From positions 3,730,881 through 3,794,880 of the forward strand of contig NZ_FXAM01000001.1 in assembly GCF_900155475.1 (NCBI RefSeq): 64,000 bases of DNA, read 5' to 3'. The notes under the pieces were generated by a model that saw nothing but the letters and a program-made list of their open reading frames with translations, had not been told where the DNA came from and did no database searches. Within the stretch, counting starts at the first letter, position 1; every line of letters begins with the position of its first letter. The DNA is from Methylomagnum ishizawai. Lineage in GTDB: Bacteria; Pseudomonadota; Gammaproteobacteria; Methylococcales; Methylococcaceae. The position numbers and the translations under genes were made by a program. This document shows, piece by piece, positions 1 through 9,208 of this stretch.

Positions 1-1
1 G

Positions 2-361
2 ACCCTGGCGGTGGAACTGCGGGAGGAAGGGGCCGAACCCTCGGCGGCGACCCTGGCGGAACGGCTGCGCCAGCCGGTGCGCCCTTTGTTCCTAGGGCGC
101 AAGACCTGTTTGCCCAGCGTCCCTTTGCTGCTGGGACGGGTCGATGCCCCCGACGTGGTCGCCGCGCTACGGGAAGCCGCGGTGGCGCGGCGGCCAGGCC
201 ATCTCCCCGCGCCCCGGATGGCGGCCTGCTGGCCGCTGAGTCTCGGCGAAATCGGGCCGGGCCGCCGCGTCCCGGTCTACGACCGGCGCGATTGGCGCAA
301 CCAGGTCCACGCCGGACGGCGGCAACGCTACGAAGGCTGGTTGGAGGTCGGCACCCCATGA
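2..361 (+). CDS. cas5e: Cas5e (CasD), C-terminal part
   Basis: This is the C-terminal ~119 residues of a Cascade Cas5e subunit; the 5' end lies outside the window. In type I-E systems Cas5e caps the 5' handle of the crRNA at the foot of Cascade. Visible here are the segment PLFLGRKTCLPSVPLLLG, which matches the C-terminal half of the family, and a tail rich in Arg and Trp (YDRRDWRNQ). The stop overlaps the start of cas6e in an ATGA, so the two genes are translationally coupled. Family assignment rests on this segment and on the downstream Cas6e and type I-E repeats. Confidence 0.85.
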   Translation, partial: TLAVELREEGAEPSAATLAERLRQPVRPLFLGRKTCLPSVPLLLGRVDAPDVVAALREAAVARRPGHLPAPRMAACWPLSLGEIGPGRRVPVYDRRDWRNQVHAGRRQRYEGWLEVGTP

Positions 362-1089
362 ACCCGCGCCTCTACATGCTGAACCTGGACCTCGATACCG
401 AGGCCTTGATCCGGTTCGCGCAGGATCAAGGACTCAACCACGGCCACGACGAAGACCTGGGCTACGCGGCCCATGCCTGGCTCGCGGCCTGCTTCGGCGC
501 ATTCGCGCCCAAGCCCTTCCGCCTGCTCAACCATCACGGGCCGCAGTTGCGGCTGCTGGCCTACAGCGAACACGACAGCCAAGCCCTGCTGGACCACGCC
601 ACCACCGCGCCGGAAGTCCGGCAGGCGCTGCACCCCCCTGGCCCCGTCCACGCCGCCCTGGCCGGGAATTGGCGGGTCGGTGACCGGCTGGACTTCGAAT
701 TGCTGGCCTGTCCCGTCACCCGCCGCGACCAGAGCGAAAAGGACGTGTATCTCCGGCGCTTGGAAAACCCGCCACAGGGCCAGCCCCCGCCGGAACGCGG
801 CGCGGTCTACCGCGAGTGGCTGGCCGCGCAACTGGCCGGGGCGGCGGATTTGGAAAGCTTCCGGCTGGAAGGCTTCCATCTGGTCCGCATCCTGCGGCGG
901 ACCCAGGCCACGGCGGCGGCGAAAATACGCACCGCCCCCGCCATCACCCGGCCCAGGGCGCTGTGCCGGGGTGGGCTGCGCATCGCCGACCCCGGACTCT
1001 TCCAAAGCCTGCTGCAACGCGGCATCGGACGGCACCGGGCCTTCGGCTATGGCATGTTGCTCTTGCGGCCCGGCGCGGGTATAAGTTGA
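358..1089 (+). CDS. cas6e: Cas6e (CasE/Cse3) crRNA endonuclease
   Basis: This 243-aa protein is a Cas6e, the type I-E ribonuclease that cuts the pre-crRNA at the base of each repeat hairpin and stays bound to the 3' handle in Cascade. It begins MNPRLYMLNLDLD, has the expected length, a His in LLNHHGP and the C-terminal glycine-rich RNA-binding end GIGRHRAFGYGMLLL. The start at 358 is chosen because it overlaps the cas5e stop (ATGA). cas1 and cas2, which usually follow, are absent: the stop lies 5 bp before the first CRISPR repeat. Confidence 0.93.
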   Translation: MNPRLYMLNLDLDTEALIRFAQDQGLNHGHDEDLGYAAHAWLAACFGAFAPKPFRLLNHHGPQLRLLAYSEHDSQALLDHATTAPEVRQALHPPGPVHAALAGNWRVGDRLDFELLACPVTRRDQSEKDVYLRRLENPPQGQPPPERGAVYREWLAAQLAGAADLESFRLEGFHLVRILRRTQATAAAKIRTAPAITRPRALCRGGLRIADPGLFQSLLQRGIGRHRAFGYGMLLLRPGAGIS

Positions 1090-1094
1090 CCTTT

Positions 1095-1302
1095 CCCTCC
1101 CCCGCCACCGCGGGGATCGACCGGTAGCGGCCAAAACGGACGCTAACACGACCCACTTCCCCGCCCACGCGGGGATCGACCGATATTGCTGTGGACGACG
1201 AAGCTGCAAGACCGCTTCCCCCGCGCCGGCGGGGATAGACCTTACTAGGGCTTATTGCAAACGCCACGGTAAACCCTTCCCCGCCCACGCGGGGAGCCGC
1301 TG
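1095..1302 (+). CRISPR. Short decayed type I-E CRISPR array
   Basis: Four copies of a ~29-nt type I-E repeat (core CCCCGCCCACGCGGGGAT) are spaced 59-60 bp apart, with conserved cores near 1112, 1171, 1231 and 1291. Approximate repeats are 1095-1123, 1154-1182, 1214-1242 and 1274-1302. The spacers are 30-32 nt. Repeats 1 and 3 carry substitutions, and repeat 4 has lost the normal end (GGGGAGCCG in place of GGGGATCGACCG). There is no room for a leader between cas6e and repeat 1. The array looks inactive for acquisition, though still able to yield crRNA if transcribed. Confidence 0.85.
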
Positions 1303-1340
1303 CCCGCCCCCGCCAAGGGAGCCATCCTCCGGGGGCGGGC
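1302..1340. terminator. Strong GC hairpin between CRISPR and DUF2288 gene
   Basis: The arms GCCCGCCCCCG (1302-1312) and CGGGGGCGGGC (1330-1340) pair perfectly over 11 bp around a 17-nt loop. The hairpin lies between the convergent CRISPR array and the DUF2288 gene, where a bidirectional terminator is expected. There is no T-run, so intrinsic termination is uncertain. Confidence 0.45.
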
Positions 1341-1352
1341 CATCATCGGGAT

Positions 1353-1661
1353 TCAATGCCTGCCAGCCTCCTGCGCCAACACCCAGGGCGCGACCACCAC
1401 CGCCCTCAGCGTCTGCCCCGCGGCCTCCCAGCGCCGGGCGTGTTCGTCGGTGGCGCGGACCACCCGGCCCGCCTCCATCCAACCCCGCAGCACCCCGGCA
1501 TCGTCCGCCGCAACCCGAGCCGCCACCTCGACCAAGTCCAGGCCGGGGGCCACGGCGACCAGGACGCCCCTGGCGAAATGCCGCTGCAACTCGCGCCAAG
1601 GGATCAGGTCGGCCTCGACCGCCAGTTTGTTTTGCAATTCGGTATAGTCCATCGCGTCCAT
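1353..1661 (-). CDS. DUF2288 family protein
   Basis: This 102-aa protein fits DUF2288, a small family of unknown function. It has the diagnostic run PWRELQRHFARG, then VAPGLDLVEVAARVAADD, and ends with AVVVAPWVLAQEA. It is soluble, with no signal peptide. It lies 31 bp downstream of the KefB-like antiporter gene on the same strand, so co-transcription is likely. No catalytic residues can be assigned. Confidence 0.85.
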   Translation of the reverse strand: MDAMDYTELQNKLAVEADLIPWRELQRHFARGVLVAVAPGLDLVEVAARVAADDAGVLRGWMEAGRVVRATDEHARRWEAAGQTLRAVVVAPWVLAQEAGRH

Positions 1662-1692
1662 CCCAAAAGCCGCCAGTATAGGACAAGCCGGT

Positions 1693-3252
1693 TCAAGCCG
1701 GGCCGGCGCTGCCCCGCGCCTCGGGTTCGACCGCCAACACCCGCTCCGCCAAGCGCTCGCCCGCCTCGGACAGCGGGTGGAACACCACGTCCGCGCCCGC
1801 CCGGTACAATTCCGGGTCTTCGTGGGAATGGAAGGCGGTGGTGCCGATGGAGCCCTGGAACCCCAAGGCCCGCAGGCGCTCCACCGTGGTCCGCCGGGCC
1901 TCGAATTCCGGCAAGGTCAGGATCACGCCCTTGATCCGGCCCCAGGAGAACGCCTCCCACAACTCGGGGTCTTCGGCGTCGCCGTAATGCACGCGCAAAC
2001 CCTGGTCGCGGTATTTGTTCACCCGCGTCGGGTCGGCGTCCAGACCCATCACCCGCGCCCGGTGGCGATCCAGCGCCAGATAGGCGGCGGTGCCGGTGCG
2101 GCCCATGCCGACCACCAGCCATTCCGCCGCGCCGGTGCTGACCGGCAGGCGGTCGGGATGCTTGCCCTTGCGCTCGTAGCGCACCAGCCAGGGTTCCAGC
2201 CAGGAGAACAAGCGGTGCGACACCCGGTTCAAGGGCGCCGCCAAGGCCAGCGATCCCGCCACCGCGCAGCCCAGTACCGGACCCCATTCCGCCGCCAGCA
2301 AGCCGCCTTCGATCACCACGGCGGACACGATCAAGGTGAATTCGCTGTAGGTCGCCAAGGCCAGCGAAGACACGAAAGCCGTGCGGGCGCGCAGCCCCAC
2401 CACCAGCAGCAAGGCGAAGAACAACACCCCCTGCAAGGGCAGCAAGGCCAGGAGTTGCAAGGCCCGCAGCGCATCCGCCTGGGTGGGGAGGCCCGCCAGG
2501 CCGATTTGCAGGAAGAACGCGACCAGGAACACTTCCTTCAAGCTCCAGAGCTTCTTGGCGAGGTCGCCCGCGTCGCGGTGGCCCGCCAGTAGCAGCCCCA
2601 TCAGCAAAGCCCCCAAATCGCCCGCCACGCCCACGGTCTCCGCCAATTTGCCGCCGGCGAAGGCCAGCAGTATCCCCAGCAGCAATTGCAATTCGTCGCC
2701 CCGACCCGCCTCGAACAGGCGCGCGACCAAAGGCCGCAACAAGGGCAAGGCCAACAAGCCCAGCGCCCAGGTCGAAGGCCGCTGCCCGCCCGCCACCGCC
2801 AACAAGGCCACGGCGACGATATCCTGCAAGATGAGGATGCCCAGCACCGTCCGGCCATGGAAGGTGCCGAGCTCGCGGTTGTCCTCCAAGACCTTCACCG
2901 CCAGGACCGTGCTGGAAAACCCCAGGCTCGCGCCCAGCACCAGGCCCCCGGTCAAGTGCTGGTCCTGCATCAGGAAGGCCAGCCCCGACACCCCGGCCAC
3001 GATGAGCAAATGCAAGCCCCCGACCCCCAGCACCTCGCGTTTGACCAGGGTGGAAAAATTGAGCTTCAGCCCGACCGTGAACAACAACAGCAGGATGCCG
3101 TTCTCGGCCAGATGGGACAGCACCGCCTCGGAGCGTATGCCGAGCAGATAAAGCCCGTAACCGGCGGCGAGATAACCGACCAAGGGTGGCAAGAACAATC
3201 GGCAGGCCAAGAGGCCCGCGAGATAGGCGGCGCTGATCCAGAGCAATTCCAT
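1693..3252 (-). CDS. KefB/KefC-like monovalent cation:proton antiporter (CPA2)
   Basis: This 519-aa inner-membrane protein belongs to the CPA2 antiporter family. About 12 hydrophobic segments fill residues 1-370, including GYLAAGYGLYLLGI and the GFSSTVLAVKVLEDN region of the ion path. A C-terminal TrkA-N Rossmann domain begins WLVVGMGRTGTAAYLAL and ends the protein. It lacks the longer C-terminal extension of true KefC. K+ or Na+ efflux in exchange for protons, gated by a bound nucleotide, is the family role. The start MELLWIS is preferred over an upstream in-frame extension that is polar and proline-rich. Confidence 0.88.
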   Translation of the reverse strand: MELLWISAAYLAGLLACRLFLPPLVGYLAAGYGLYLLGIRSEAVLSHLAENGILLLLFTVGLKLNFSTLVKREVLGVGGLHLLIVAGVSGLAFLMQDQHLTGGLVLGASLGFSSTVLAVKVLEDNRELGTFHGRTVLGILILQDIVAVALLAVAGGQRPSTWALGLLALPLLRPLVARLFEAGRGDELQLLLGILLAFAGGKLAETVGVAGDLGALLMGLLLAGHRDAGDLAKKLWSLKEVFLVAFFLQIGLAGLPTQADALRALQLLALLPLQGVLFFALLLVVGLRARTAFVSSLALATYSEFTLIVSAVVIEGGLLAAEWGPVLGCAVAGSLALAAPLNRVSHRLFSWLEPWLVRYERKGKHPDRLPVSTGAAEWLVVGMGRTGTAAYLALDRHRARVMGLDADPTRVNKYRDQGLRVHYGDAEDPELWEAFSWGRIKGVILTLPEFEARRTTVERLRALGFQGSIGTTAFHSHEDPELYRAGADVVFHPLSEAGERLAERVLAVEPEARGSAGPA

Positions 3253-3433
3253 GGTGGGTGGGTTCCGGCGGAAGGGAGGGTGGGCGGGATTTTGCCCCAT
3301 TTCGGAGCTATCTTCGCCGATTGCCGCCGCCGGGAAAAGCCGCGCTCCGCCAAGCGGAGGGCCGGAAGGCGGGCATCCCGGCCCGGAACTCCGCAAGCCG
3401 CGCCCAAAACGCCACCCAGCGTCCGGGCCGCGA

Positions 3434-5635
3434 TCAGGCCAACTTGAACCCCCCCACCATCACGATCAATTCCCGCGACTGGTCCTCCAGACTGGCGGCG
3501 GCGGCGGCGGCTTGCTCGACCAGGGCGGCGTTGCGCTGGGTCGCCTCGTCCATATTGGCCACCGCCAGGGCCATTTGCTCGATACCCTTGGATTGCTCGC
3601 GGCTGGCCCCGCTGATATGGGTGACCAACCCCGCCACCCGGTGGAACGATTCCACCACCTCGCCCACCGTGGCCCCGGCCTGATGCACCAACTGCCCCCC
3701 GGCCTCGACCTGGGCCGTGGTCGCGGCGATCAAGGCCTTGATTTCACGGGCGGCCTGGGCGCTGCGCTGGGCCAAGGCCCGGACCTCGGTCGCCACCACC
3801 GCGAAACCCCGGCCCTGCTCGCCCGCCCGCGCCGCCTCGACCGCCGCGTTCAGCGCCAGGATATTGGTTTGGAAAGCGATGCCGTCGATCACCCCGATGA
3901 TATCGGCGATGCGCTTGGAACCTTCCTGGATATCCTCCATGGTCGCGACCACCCGCCGCATCAGCTCGCCACCACGGGTGGCGGTGGCGTTGGCCGTTTC
4001 CGCCAGGGCATTGGCCTGCTTGGCGTTCTCGGCGTTCTGCTGCACCGTGGCGCTGAGTTGGCCCATCGACGAGGCCGCCTCATCCAGGCTGGCGGCTTCC
4101 TCCTCGGTACGCCGCGACAAATCCACATTACCGGCCGCGATCTCGCTAGCCGCCGTGTGGATGGCCTCGCTGGATTGTTTGATGCCCCCGACCACCGACC
4201 GCAACCGGGCCACGGTGGCATTGGTGTCGTCCTTCAAGCGGCCCAGCGTGCCTGCGTAGGCGGCCTCGACCTGGCGGGTCAGGTCGCCGGTGGCAACGGC
4301 GTGCAGCACCCGTGTCACCTCGGCCAAGCCCTCGGCGCTGGTCTCCAGGAAACGATTGATGTCCCGCGCCAAATCGGCGAAAAAGCCCCGCTTGTCCCCC
4401 AGCGCCAAGCGGCGACCGAAATCGCCCTGGGCGGCGGCGGCGACGATCTCCCCGATTTCGCGCTCGACCGCCACCTCGGCGGTGCGGTCGCGGAACTCCG
4501 CCACCATGCCCAAGCGTTCGCCCTGTCCACCCAGCACCGGGTTGAACGCCGCCGCCAAGCGTCGCCCGCCGAAATCCAGCTCCGCCAATCCGGTGCCGCC
4601 CAATCCGGCCCAGCGCCGGGCCTCGGAATGCAGACGGTCGATCCTGCCGCCGACCATATTGCCGGCGTCGAATTCCGGCCAATCGCGGCGGATGGCGGCC
4701 TCGGCCTCCTGGAAGATGCGCCGCGCCGCCGGGTTGGCGTAGATGATCGCCTGCCCGGGGTCGGCGATCATGACGCCGGTGCTGACGTTGTCCAGGGCAA
4801 TCTTGATCCGGGCCATGGATTCGGCGGCGCGGTGTTCGCCGTCGAGGCGGTCCAGCAATTGCCGCCGCATCCGCTCGATGGCGGCCATCAGGCTGTCGCG
4901 GTCGCCGCTAAGCAAGGCGATTTGGGCGGATAGATCGCCGTCGGCGATACGGTGGGCGATGGTGGCGGCGGTGTCCGGCTCCCCGCCCAATTGGCGCATG
5001 ACCGCGCGGGTGATGACGAAGCCCAGGCTCCCCACCAGGCCCGAGACCAGCAGGACGCCGATCCAGGTTTGCCACACGGCCTCGGCCTGGAACTCCACGG
5101 CCTGGGCGGCGGCTTGCTTGGCCAAACCGGCGTTGTATTTGGCGTGTTCTTCGAGCAGGGTTTGCAGGGTCCGGCCTATCGGAGTCAGGCGGTCGATGGC
5201 GTCGCGGATCGGCCTTTTGTCCGTTTTGCCGCCCAGGGCCAGCACCTCGGCGATCCCGGCCTGGTATTGGGACCAATGCTGTCGCTCGGTGTCCAGGAAA
5301 TGCCGGTCCTTTTCGTCCGACACCCGCGTCTCGTAGGCCCGGAGCGCCCCGGACAGGCCGCTACGGGACTCCTGTAATTCCTGCTCCAGCTTGGCGGTCT
5401 TGGCCGGGTCTTCGTTCAATACATAGCGCAACATCCGTACCCGGACCTGCCCGAAGTACTTCACCGCCTCGTTCACCCCGACCAGGGAAGGCACGCTGCT
5501 GGCATTGGCGAAATTGGCGGCGGCGAACACCTGCTTGATCTGATAATTCGCCAAGACCGCGACACCCGCCAAGCCGAACAGGCCCAGACCGACGAGCAGC
5601 AGGATTTTCCTGGCGACGGTCATTCTGATTTTCAT
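3434..5635 (-). CDS. Methyl-accepting chemotaxis protein with PAS domain
   Basis: This 733-aa chemoreceptor has a TM segment at about 10-32, a periplasmic four-helix sensor up to about 185, a second TM ([19 protein letters not shown]), HAMP, a PAS-like domain (near [16 protein letters not shown]), a further HAMP-like stretch and a C-terminal MA signalling domain. The hairpin tip is [20 protein letters not shown], which contacts CheA/CheW. It lacks a C-terminal NWETF-type CheR tether and ends MVGGFKLA. The start MKIRM is preceded by an AAGGGGG Shine-Dalgarno. No che genes are nearby, so it probably feeds a remote chemotaxis system. Confidence 0.92.
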   Translation of the reverse strand: MKIRMTVARKILLLVGLGLFGLAGVAVLANYQIKQVFAAANFANASSVPSLVGVNEAVKYFGQVRVRMLRYVLNEDPAKTAKLEQELQESRSGLSGALRAYETRVSDEKDRHFLDTERQHWSQYQAGIAEVLALGGKTDKRPIRDAIDRLTPIGRTLQTLLEEHAKYNAGLAKQAAAQAVEFQAEAVWQTWIGVLLVSGLVGSLGFVITRAVMRQLGGEPDTAATIAHRIADGDLSAQIALLSGDRDSLMAAIERMRRQLLDRLDGEHRAAESMARIKIALDNVSTGVMIADPGQAIIYANPAARRIFQEAEAAIRRDWPEFDAGNMVGGRIDRLHSEARRWAGLGGTGLAELDFGGRRLAAAFNPVLGGQGERLGMVAEFRDRTAEVAVEREIGEIVAAAAQGDFGRRLALGDKRGFFADLARDINRFLETSAEGLAEVTRVLHAVATGDLTRQVEAAYAGTLGRLKDDTNATVARLRSVVGGIKQSSEAIHTAASEIAAGNVDLSRRTEEEAASLDEAASSMGQLSATVQQNAENAKQANALAETANATATRGGELMRRVVATMEDIQEGSKRIADIIGVIDGIAFQTNILALNAAVEAARAGEQGRGFAVVATEVRALAQRSAQAAREIKALIAATTAQVEAGGQLVHQAGATVGEVVESFHRVAGLVTHISGASREQSKGIEQMALAVANMDEATQRNAALVEQAAAAAASLEDQSRELIVMVGGFKLA

Positions 5636-5779
5636 GATGGAATCCCCCTTGCTTTGGAACACCGGCGGTCCGCCAGAGGGTGGGCGGTGCCGTGTTCCCC
5701 GGCAAGTATGGCATGGGGTTCCGGGAGCGGAAGGTGGGGAAAAACCGGGGAACGGGAAGCCCGGAGCGGCGGGCGGGAA

Positions 5780-7069
5780 TCAAATGGCGGGCGGCGGGGT
5801 GGCGGCGATCCAGCGCAGGGCGTCCAGCAAGCGGTCGATTTCCTGGACCGTGTTATAGGCCAAGAGGCCGACCCGCAGCCAACCGCCATCCGATTCCACC
5901 CCCAGCCGCTGGCACAGGCCCAGGGCGTAGAAATGGCCATGCCAGGCGAAAATACCTTGTTCGCCCAAGACCCGCGCCAACTGGGCGGGTGTCCAACCGG
6001 CCAAGCGGAGCGCCACCGTGGGCGTGCGGTTCGCGGTCCGGGCGGGATCGGCCTCGCCATAGACCCGCAGGCCCGGAATCCCGGCCAGCCCCGCCAGCAA
6101 ATGGCGGGACAGCCCGCGTTCATAATCGCGGCTGGCGGTCATGGCGGCGACCAGGGCCGCGCGGCGGTCCCCGGCCCCAGGGGCGACCTCGCGGCCCAGC
6201 GCTTCCAGATATTGCAAAGTCGCCAGCACCCCGGCCAGGGCTTCATGGTTCTGGGTGCCGGTTTCCCAGCGCTCCGGCACGCTGTCCGGGGCCGGGGCCA
6301 GTTTGTCGGGACGCAACCGGGCCAGATGCGCGTGCTTGCCATACAACACCCCGAGATGCGGCCCGTAGAATTTATAGGCGGAACAGGCCAGGAAATCGCA
6401 ATCCAGCGCCCCGACATCGATGGGACCGTGCGGGGCGTAATGCACCGCGTCCACGAACGCCCACGCCCCCGCCGCATGGGCCAGCCGCACCACCTCCGCC
6501 ACCGGATTGACCGTGCCGACCGCGTTGGAGGCATAGCCCACCGCCACCAGCCGGGTGCGGGGATTGAGCTGGCGGGCGAGATCGTCCAGGTCCAGGCGAC
6601 AATCCTCGGGATGAATATCGGCCACGCGCACCACCACGCCCCGCTCTTCCAAGCTCCGCCACGGGCAGACATTGGCGTGATGGTCGAGTCGGGTGACGAC
6701 GATCTCGTCCCCCGCCACCAGTTCGCGGCCCAGGGCGCGGGCCAGATGGAAGGCCAGCGTGGTCATATTCGCCCCCAGCACAATCTCGTCGGCGGCGCAG
6801 CCCAGGAAATCTGCCAGCGCGGCGCGGGCCGCGCCGATCAAGGCGTCGGTCTCGCGGCTGGTGACGAAGGCGCCGTGGGTGTTGGCGTTGGACGTGACCA
6901 GATAGCGGGCCATCGCCTCCACCATCGTGCCCGGCACCTGCGCCCCGCCCGGTCCATCGAAGAACACCGGCACCCGGCCCTCGATCTCCTCGGCCAGGGC
7001 CGGGAACCAAGCGCGGACCCACGCGGGGTCCAAAGGCTGCGGCCCCTGTCCTGCCACCGGTTTGTCCAT
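5780..7069 (-). CDS. Cysteine desulfurase-like PLP-dependent aminotransferase (class V)
   Basis: This 429-aa protein is a fold-type I PLP enzyme related to SufS/CsdA. Conserved parts visible are FFDGPGGAQVP near the N terminus, the cofactor-contacting DHHANVCPW, FVDAVHYAPH (Asp for the pyridine nitrogen) and the Schiff-base lysine in SAYKFYGPHLG. The active-site Cys loop of SufS is not evident, so it probably belongs to the cysteine desulfurase-like subgroup whose reaction is unproven. It is followed within 11-16 bp by the universal stress gene upstream on the same strand, suggesting a leftward operon 8263-5780. Confidence 0.85.
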   Translation of the reverse strand: MDKPVAGQGPQPLDPAWVRAWFPALAEEIEGRVPVFFDGPGGAQVPGTMVEAMARYLVTSNANTHGAFVTSRETDALIGAARAALADFLGCAADEIVLGANMTTLAFHLARALGRELVAGDEIVVTRLDHHANVCPWRSLEERGVVVRVADIHPEDCRLDLDDLARQLNPRTRLVAVGYASNAVGTVNPVAEVVRLAHAAGAWAFVDAVHYAPHGPIDVGALDCDFLACSAYKFYGPHLGVLYGKHAHLARLRPDKLAPAPDSVPERWETGTQNHEALAGVLATLQYLEALGREVAPGAGDRRAALVAAMTASRDYERGLSRHLLAGLAGIPGLRVYGEADPARTANRTPTVALRLAGWTPAQLARVLGEQGIFAWHGHFYALGLCQRLGVESDGGWLRVGLLAYNTVQEIDRLLDALRWIAATPPPAI

Positions 7070-7084
7070 GGCGACCGCCCCGGC

Positions 7085-7510
7085 CTATTTGATGAGGGAC
7101 ACCGGCAGGTCGGCGATGTGCAAGACCCTGGCCGGTACCGAGCCCGTGAAGAAAGCGGCGAACGGGCTGCGGCCACTGGCCCCCATCACGATCTCGTCGC
7201 AGTCCTTTTCCCTGGCGTATTGGACGATCACCTCGGCGGGATCGCCCACGCCGATATGGATTTGATAGGGGATGCTATCGGCGTCCAGGCGCTCGCGGAT
7301 CGGGGCCAAGACCTTGAGCCCCTCTTCCTGGTGGAATTGGCGGATTTGTTCGCTATCGATGAACATCCCCACATCGCCGTGCAAAGCCGGGCGCACGGTG
7401 AGCAGATGCACCTCGACCGGCGGTTTGTACCAAGCCAGCCGGGCGTACAAATGCTCGGCCAAGCGTAGGGAACTCGGGGAATCGTCCACGGGGATCAGCA
7501 ATTTAAGCAT
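7085..7510 (-). CDS. Universal stress protein (UspA family)
   Basis: This 141-aa single-domain UspA protein has the N-terminal strand LLIPVDDSPSSLRLAEH and the C-terminal nucleotide motif MGASGRSPFAAFFTGSVP, which matches the G-x2-G-x9-G-S/T pattern of ATP-binding members. It is probably a cytoplasmic dimer that binds ATP under stress. It lies 12 bp downstream of the TerC-family gene and 15 bp upstream of the cysteine desulfurase-like gene, so one transcript is likely. Confidence 0.93.
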   Translation of the reverse strand: MLKLLIPVDDSPSSLRLAEHLYARLAWYKPPVEVHLLTVRPALHGDVGMFIDSEQIRQFHQEEGLKVLAPIRERLDADSIPYQIHIGVGDPAEVIVQYAREKDCDEIVMGASGRSPFAAFFTGSVPARVLHIADLPVSLIK

Positions 7511-7522
7511 AGGGATTCTCCA

Positions 7523-8263
7523 TCAATCGGGCTTGGCGGAAGGGTCGGGGTCTTCGGCCAGGAGGTCCACCAAGGCCGGCGGCTTGGCGGCGGCGGCGCG
7601 GCGGGCCAGGGTTTTGCCCACTCCGACCACGGTGGCGGCGGTGGCGAGCGGGATCAGGATATGCAGGGCTTCGTGGGTCTCGAACCAAGCCAACAACACC
7701 GGATCGGTGACCAGCATCTCGCCCGACACATAGCCCAGCAAGGCCGCGCCCACGGTGATGATGACCGGGAAGCGGTCCATCAGCTTGAGGATCAGGGTGC
7801 TGCCGAACACCACCAGCGGGATGCTGACGCCGAGGCCGATGACCAGCAAGGGCAGGCTGCCCTTGGCCGCCGCCGCCACCGCGATCACATTGTCGAGGCT
7901 CATCACCAAATCGGCCAGCAGGATGGTGCGGATGGTGCCGATCAAGCCCTGGGGTTTGTCGCCGCCATGGCCGCCTTCCCTCTCGGGCAGCAGCAATTGC
8001 ACCGCGATCCAGAACAACAAGCCGCTGCCGATCAGTTTGAGATAGGGGAGTCTCAGCATTTGCACCGCCACCAGGGTCAACACCACCCGCATAAAGATGG
8101 CGGCGAACGAACCCCAGAGGATGGCCTTGCGGCGTTGCGCTTCCGGCAGCGAGCGGGCCGCGAGGGCGATCACCACCGCGTTGTCGCCGGACAGGATGAT
8201 GTTGACGAGGATGATCTGGCCCAGGCCGATCCAGAATTGGGGGTCCATCAGTAGGTCGGGCAT
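7523..8263 (-). CDS. TerC/YjbE family integral membrane protein
   Basis: This 246-aa TerC-family protein has about seven TM helices. Two acidic motifs lie inside the membrane: NIILSGDNAVVIALA and LVMSLDNVIAVAAA. The Asp-Asn pairs are the conserved residues, linked in related proteins to metal (Mn2+ or Ca2+) handling. The start MPDLLMDP at 8263 has a GGAG Shine-Dalgarno 8-9 nt upstream and removes an improbable 98-residue extension. It is the first gene of the operon that continues to the stress protein. No yybP-ykoY riboswitch was recognisable upstream. Confidence 0.9.
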   Translation of the reverse strand: MPDLLMDPQFWIGLGQIILVNIILSGDNAVVIALAARSLPEAQRRKAILWGSFAAIFMRVVLTLVAVQMLRLPYLKLIGSGLLFWIAVQLLLPEREGGHGGDKPQGLIGTIRTILLADLVMSLDNVIAVAAAAKGSLPLLVIGLGVSIPLVVFGSTLILKLMDRFPVIITVGAALLGYVSGEMLVTDPVLLAWFETHEALHILIPLATAATVVGVGKTLARRAAAAKPPALVDLLAEDPDPSAKPD

Positions 8264-8455
8264 CCGATTGTCTCCAGGACTGTGTTGGGTTCCGGGTTGG
8301 GGGATGGGCGGCGGACACGGCGGGACCGCGCAAAGGGCCGCGATTGTAGCAGGCGGCGGCGGATATCGCCCGGCCATGGCGGCATTGTAGGCGAGCGGCA
8401 CCGGACTTACACTCCGGTTCCACAACCCCATCCCCACGATATAAGGAACGACACC

Positions 8456-8833
8456 ATGCCCATCAAACGCCCCCAACCCAACCGCGCCAAGCTCGACAAG
8501 GTCGTCGCCGACGCCCGCCGCGACAAGGAAGACCGGGAAAAAGGCTACCGCGAACAAGCCCTAAAGCTGTATCCCTGGGTCTGTGGCCGCTGCGCCCGCG
8601 AGTTCGACCTGAAGAATCTGCACGAACTCACGGTGCACCACCGCAACCACAACCACGACGACAACCCGGCGGACGGCAGCAATTGGGAACTCTTATGCCT
8701 GTACTGCCACGACGACGAGCATCAACGCCATATGAACGCCGCCCTCTACGGCAAGGGCGCAACGGAAAAACCCAAGGAAACCGGGAGCTTCAAAGCCTTC
8801 GCCGGGCTGGGGAGCTTGCTGAAAAAAGAGTGA
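8456..8833 (+). CDS. yajD: YajD-like HNH nuclease
   Basis: This 125-aa protein matches the YajD family of HNH proteins. The zinc/HNH core runs CGRCAREFDLKNLHELTVHH, then NHNHDDNPADGSNWELLC and LYCHDDEH. The Cys pairs would hold structural zinc and the His-Asn-His set would form the metal-dependent nuclease site. The N terminus is basic and may bind DNA. A Shine-Dalgarno AAGGAA lies 9 nt upstream. It is transcribed alone and divergently from the TerC operon. Confidence 0.9.
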   Translation: MPIKRPQPNRAKLDKVVADARRDKEDREKGYREQALKLYPWVCGRCAREFDLKNLHELTVHHRNHNHDDNPADGSNWELLCLYCHDDEHQRHMNAALYGKGATEKPKETGSFKAFAGLGSLLKKE

Positions 8834-8873
8834 TGATCGGCTGGGCCCGACCGCTCGCGGAATTTGGGGGGAA

Positions 8874-8898
8874 GGTTCCCAGGCGGAGCTTGGGAACC
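8874..8898. terminator. Hairpin downstream of yajD
   Basis: GGTTCCCA (8874-8881) and TGGGAACC (8891-8898) form an 8-bp stem with a 9-nt loop, 41 bp after the yajD stop. There is no T-run. It may be a terminator or one of the TTGGGAACC-type hairpins dispersed in bacterial genomes. Confidence 0.35.
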
Positions 8899-8940
8899 AG
8901 CGCCAACCCGGATTCCGCAGTTTGTCCGCGAAGCTGTTTT

Positions 8941-9138
8941 GGAGTCCAAGACCAGCCCTTTCAAAGTGTAAAAATAGCCCTTCTAAATCAATGGGTTGAA
9001 AAGGCCGTTTTTCTGTGTCGAAGCGTAGGACGCCACCAACGGCGACATGGGCCACAGCAAAATCAGGGACTTACATAACCCGATTTCGCCAACCGGGTAA
9101 ACCACTTTGAAAGGGCTGGAGTCCAAGACTTGGACTCC
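8941..9138. repeat. MITE-like element with 17-bp inverted repeats
   Basis: CCAGCCCTTTCAAAGTG (8952-8968) is the exact reverse complement of 9103-9119. Outside both arms lies GGAGTCCAAG (8941-8950 and 9118-9127). The right end adds a near-perfect palindrome, GGAGTCCAAG-A-CTTGGACTCC (9118-9138). The ~130-bp interior codes for nothing plausible. Size, terminal inverted repeats and an intergenic site fit a miniature non-autonomous mobile element. No target-site duplication was certain. Confidence 0.55.
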
Positions 9139-9208
9139 AGAGGTTCACCCTAAACGGCTTTGCAATGACGCTTACGCCGTATCCGAGCTACGATCCCATA
9201 AGCCGCTG

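Noticed and set aside
944-1288. Leftward reading frame across the CRISPR array
   Set aside because: Its repeated VYPRRRG/SIPAVAG-like segments are just translation of CRISPR repeats.
3251-4933. Long plus-strand frame opposite the chemoreceptor and antiporter
   Set aside because: It is a shadow of high-GC coding DNA on the other strand with no family features; similar long antisense frames occur across the window.
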